32,635 nt of DNA. Source: Candidatus Magasanikiibacteriota bacterium (lineage in GTDB: Bacteria; Patescibacteriota; Patescibacteriia; Magasanikbacterales; GWA2-37-8). Location of the stretch: the NCBI GenBank assembly GCA_023246715.1, contig JAHFHZ010000003.1, positions 29,703 to 62,337 of the forward strand, written 5' to 3'. Made by a program: the position numbers and the translations under genes. Position 1 is the first letter of the stretch; each line of letters opens with the position of its first letter. Under the pieces are notes generated by a model. The model was given only the letters and a program-made list of their open reading frames with translations. It searched no databases and had not been told where the DNA came from. Below are positions 29,951 through 32,635 of the stretch, one piece after another.

Positions 29951-32572
29951 TTAATTTAAAGCTATTTTACCCTTTTCCATTACCACTTTAACAACTGTTC
30001 CGTCGGTGATTTTACCCTCAATCAACCGCAGAGCCAACGGGTCTAATAACTCATTTTGAATCAAGCGTTTCAGGGGACGTGCGCCATAATCAGGATTGTA
30101 TCCTTCTTTAGCCAAATGCCTCTTTACCGCTTCGTTAATCTCCAGGGTAATTTTCTTAACCAACAAACGCTCCAAGACTTTGGCTAGCTGCAAATCAACA
30201 ATATCTTTGATCTGCTCTTCGGAAAGAGAATGGAACATGATAATGTCATCAATCCGGTTCAAAAATTCAGGCTTAAAGTGTTCCTGCAGAGCGGTCATGA
30301 TTTTCTCGCGAATATCTTTCTCATCAATTTTCTTCGATTTCGACTCGGCAAAACCAAACGTTCCCCGTTTTTTAGCGTCCAGAATCATCTGACTTCCAAT
30401 ATTGCTCGTCATCACGATAATCGCATTTTTAAAGTTAACCACGCGCCCTTTGGCATCCGTTACTCGGCCATCATCCAAAATTTGCAGCAAAATATTAAAC
30501 ACATCGGGATGTGCTTTTTCGATTTCATCAAACAAGATAACTGCGTACGGTCGACGGCGGATTATCTCGGTTAGTTGCCCGCCTTCTTCATAGCCAACAT
30601 ACCCCGGAGGAGAACCAACAATCTTGGAAACACTATGCTTTTCCATATATTCGCTCATGTCCACCCGCACGAGCGCTTCCTCGGAATCAAACATAAACTC
30701 CGCCAGTGCTTTTGCCAATTCGGTTTTGCCAACGCCAGTCGGGCCCAAAAAGATAAACGAGCCAATCGGCCGACCAGGCTCACTAATGCCGGCACGCGAA
30801 CGGCGGATCGCATTGGATACAGCGCTAATAGCCTCTTGCTGGCCTACTACCCGGGTCTGTAAAACCTCTTCAATATGCGCTAAACGCTGGGTTTCGGTTT
30901 CCAGCATTTTCTTTACCGGAATTCCGGTCCAACGGGCCACCACCGCGGCAATATCCTCTTCGGTAATGGCTTCCTTTAAAATGCCGTTGGTTTTTTGGAA
31001 TTCTTTGAGTTTTTGTTCATCGTCTTGGATCATTTTTTCCAAATCTGGAATACGGCCATAACGAATCTCGGCCACCTTGCCAAGGTCACCACGCCGCTCT
31101 TCAATATCGGCTTGTTGCTTCAAACGGTCAATTTCTTTTTTACGCTCCTGGATGCGGGTAATAATTTCCTTTTCGCTTTTCCACCGAGCCTCCAATCCGC
31201 CGGAGTGTTCTTTAATTTCCGCTAACTCCCGCTCCAGTTTTTGCAGGCTTTCTTGCGCCGATTCCTCCTTATCTTTTTGCAAGGCGCGTTTTTCTATTTC
31301 CAACTTAATCATCGAACGCTTCATTTTATCCAGCTCTTCGGGCATTGAATCCATTTCCAATCGCAATGCGGCGGCGGCTTCGTCGATCAAATCAATCGCT
31401 TTATCAGGCAAAAAACGATCAGTAATATAGCGCTCTGAGAGCTTCACCGCGCTGGTGAGCGCCGCGTCCGTAATCCGGATACCATGGTGCACTTCATATT
31501 TTTCTTTAATGCCGCGTAAAATAGCGATCGCGTCATCTTCACTTGGTTCGTTTACCATCACCGGCTGAAATCGGCGCTCCAAAGCGGCATCTTTTTCAAT
31601 ATATTTTTGGTATTCTTTGATGGTTGTTGCGCCGATAGTATGCAATTCACCGCGCGCCAACATGGGCTTAAGCATGTTTGAAGCGTCAACCGACCCCTCG
31701 CTCGCTCCTGCTCCAACGATGGTATGTAATTCATCGATAAACAAAATAATTTTTCCCGCGGCATTTTTTATTTCTTTAAGCACCGCTTTAAGTCGTTCTT
31801 CAAATTCGCCTCGGAACTTGGCCCCGGCCAGTAGAGAACCAATATCCAAAGCGATAATTTCTTTATTACGCAAACTCTCGGGCACGTCGCCGTTCACGAT
31901 TCGCTGTGCCAAACCTTCGGCAATGGCGGTTTTGCCGGTGCCCGGTTCGCCAATCAGTACTGGATTATTTTTAGTCCGACGCGATAAAATCTGCATTACG
32001 CGGCGAATTTCATCATCACGCCCAATTACTGGGTCGATTTTTTCCTTGCGTGCCAACTCCGTTAAATTTTTGCCATATTTTTCCAAAGCTGCATACGTTT
32101 GTTCAGGATCGGGGGAATCAATTCGAGCGCTCCCCCGAATTGTTGCCAAAATCTTTAAACAATTGTCATAATCAATTCCAAAACGAACCAGCAGCTCCTT
32201 AAGTTGAGGTGAGACATTCAGTAACGCTAAAAATAAATGCTCGACGCTAATGTACTCATCGGTCATTTTGTGCGCCTCACGGCCTGAATCTTCAAAAACC
32301 TTGATTGTTTCAGGGGCCAGCATCACCTGCTGAACGCCACCTTGTGGGCTCCCGGCCAAGCGGGGCAGGCGGCCAAGCAGACTACGCAGTTCACCAGTCA
32401 ACAAGCCAATGTTAACATTTAACTTTTGCAGCAACGTTACGATAAGCCCAGTTTCATCCGCTAAAAAAGCCAAAAGCAAATGGGCAGGTTCTAACGCTGC
32501 TTGGCCCGCTTCATGCTCTGAATTACGAAACCCCTTAACCCACTCACCACTAACTTTTTTAAACCAAACCAA
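29951..32572 (-). CDS. clpB: ATP-dependent disaggregase ClpB
   Basis: ClpB (873 residues) extracts proteins from aggregates together with DnaK. The N-domain shows [15 protein letters not shown] and a second [11 protein letters not shown] repeat. AAA-1 carries GEPGTGKTA and the [11 protein letters not shown] Walker B. The long coiled-coil middle domain (about 400-530, rich in Glu, Lys and Arg) separates ClpB from ClpA/ClpX. AAA-2 carries GPTGVGKTE and [15 protein letters not shown], followed by [10 protein letters not shown]. No ClpP-docking loop is seen. The only usable start is a TTG at complement 32572, because an in-frame stop lies 4 codons upstream and no ATG or GTG occurs before the N-domain. 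A hairpin lies directly upstream. No CIRCE (HrcA) operator is visible. Confidence 0.93.
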   Translation of the reverse strand: MVWFKKVSGEWVKGFRNSEHEAGQAALEPAHLLLAFLADETGLIVTLLQKLNVNIGLLTGELRSLLGRLPRLAGSPQGGVQQVMLAPETIKVFEDSGREAHKMTDEYISVEHLFLALLNVSPQLKELLVRFGIDYDNCLKILATIRGSARIDSPDPEQTYAALEKYGKNLTELARKEKIDPVIGRDDEIRRVMQILSRRTKNNPVLIGEPGTGKTAIAEGLAQRIVNGDVPESLRNKEIIALDIGSLLAGAKFRGEFEERLKAVLKEIKNAAGKIILFIDELHTIVGAGASEGSVDASNMLKPMLARGELHTIGATTIKEYQKYIEKDAALERRFQPVMVNEPSEDDAIAILRGIKEKYEVHHGIRITDAALTSAVKLSERYITDRFLPDKAIDLIDEAAAALRLEMDSMPEELDKMKRSMIKLEIEKRALQKDKEESAQESLQKLERELAEIKEHSGGLEARWKSEKEIITRIQERKKEIDRLKQQADIEERRGDLGKVAEIRYGRIPDLEKMIQDDEQKLKEFQKTNGILKEAITEEDIAAVVARWTGIPVKKMLETETQRLAHIEEVLQTRVVGQQEAISAVSNAIRRSRAGISEPGRPIGSFIFLGPTGVGKTELAKALAEFMFDSEEALVRVDMSEYMEKHSVSKIVGSPPGYVGYEEGGQLTEIIRRRPYAVILFDEIEKAHPDVFNILLQILDDGRVTDAKGRVVNFKNAIIVMTSNIGSQMILDAKKRGTFGFAESKSKKIDEKDIREKIMTALQEHFKPEFLNRIDDIIMFHSLSEEQIKDIVDLQLAKVLERLLVKKITLEINEAVKRHLAKEGYNPDYGARPLKRLIQNELLDPLALRLIEGKITDGTVVKVVMEKGKIALN

Positions 32573-32578
32573 AAATTA

Positions 32579-32601
32579 TTCACCACCCTGGTGAGTTTTT
32601 T
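32579..32601. terminator. Hairpin directly upstream of clpB
   Basis: TCACCA and TGGTGA form a 6-base-pair stem around CCC. The plus-strand side is followed by TTTTTT, the minus-strand side by ATAATTTTT. It could end a minus-strand gene lying beyond the window, or stop plus-strand antisense transcription. It ends only 7 bases from the clpB start. Confidence 0.5.
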
Positions 32602-32635
32602 AATTCAAACAATGCGCCACCCATTGAAACGCCTT

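Noticed and set aside
30096-32171. Plus-strand open frames across clpB
   Set aside because: They are antisense shadows of a highly conserved gene, with Ser/Arg/Phe-rich translations typical of such shadows.
1-32635. CRISPR array, prophage genes, toxin-antitoxin or restriction system
   Set aside because: No regularly spaced repeats and no nuclease, capsid, integrase or toxin-like proteins were found in any frame I examined.

Overview
The window looks like part of a Candidate Phyla Radiation (Patescibacteria) genome. This is inferred from gene content and style, not from a 16S gene. Genes are tightly packed, with 0-30 base gaps or short overlaps. Several housekeeping proteins are trimmed relative to model bacteria: AlaRS without its C-terminal domain, RNA polymerase alpha without its C-terminal domain, and PriA without its ATPase motifs. 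Cell-division and wall genes are present. UGA is used as an ordinary stop (infA), so the Gracilibacteria/Absconditabacteria UGA-glycine code does not apply.

Layout. 1-2461 (+): 3' part of a MurE-family ligase, a DivIC/FtsL-like septum protein and a membrane-anchored parvulin-type foldase, closed by a strong hairpin. 2498-2690: a hairpin that mimics the tRNA-Gly acceptor stem, tRNA-Gly(CCC) and a terminator. 2713-4628: a minus-strand small protein of unknown function facing a plus-strand slipin, a small helical protein and a stand-alone NIF3/YqfO PII-like domain. 4641-6514: tRNA-Thr(CGT), the ftsE-ftsX pair and tRNA-Gln(TTG). 6530-7255: a methyltransferase, followed by the only long gene-free stretch (7256-7900), which carries two different short inverted-repeat elements. 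One of these is flanked by a perfect 9-base duplication.

7901-11664 (+): mnmA, alaS, a small membrane protein and a GtrA-like protein. 11656-15827 (+): a near-consensus promoter starts infA, then a 150-base untranslated segment that folds into a closed multi-helix RNA, then rpmJ-rpsM-rpsK-rpsD-rpoA-rplQ-rplM-rpsI and a terminator. This is the classical alpha-operon order joined to the L13/S9 pair.

15885-24141 is a surface-polysaccharide region with two arms that meet tail to tail. Flippase, GT4 and GT2 glycosyltransferases lie on the plus strand. An O-antigen-ligase-like protein and a three-gene ABC-2 exporter lie on the minus strand. The two arms overlap by 17 bases at 19177-19193. Upstream on the minus strand come fmt, def and priA (the common bacterial priA-def-fmt order), a LigB/MEMO-like dioxygenase-fold protein and a large multidomain murein-processing protein (27396-29876). 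clpB (29951-32572) closes the window, with its own terminator.

Main points for follow-up: the structured RNA between infA and rpmJ; a PriA that keeps its zinc ribbons but has lost Walker A, DEAH and the late helicase motifs; an alpha subunit without CTD together with a recurring extended -10 promoter motif; a secreted protein that fuses a lysozyme-like domain, S-layer-like repeats, an S11 D-Ala-D-Ala carboxypeptidase and a peptidoglycan-binding domain; a MurE-like ligase with a changed substrate motif; and a 162-base MITE-like element with a 9-base duplication.
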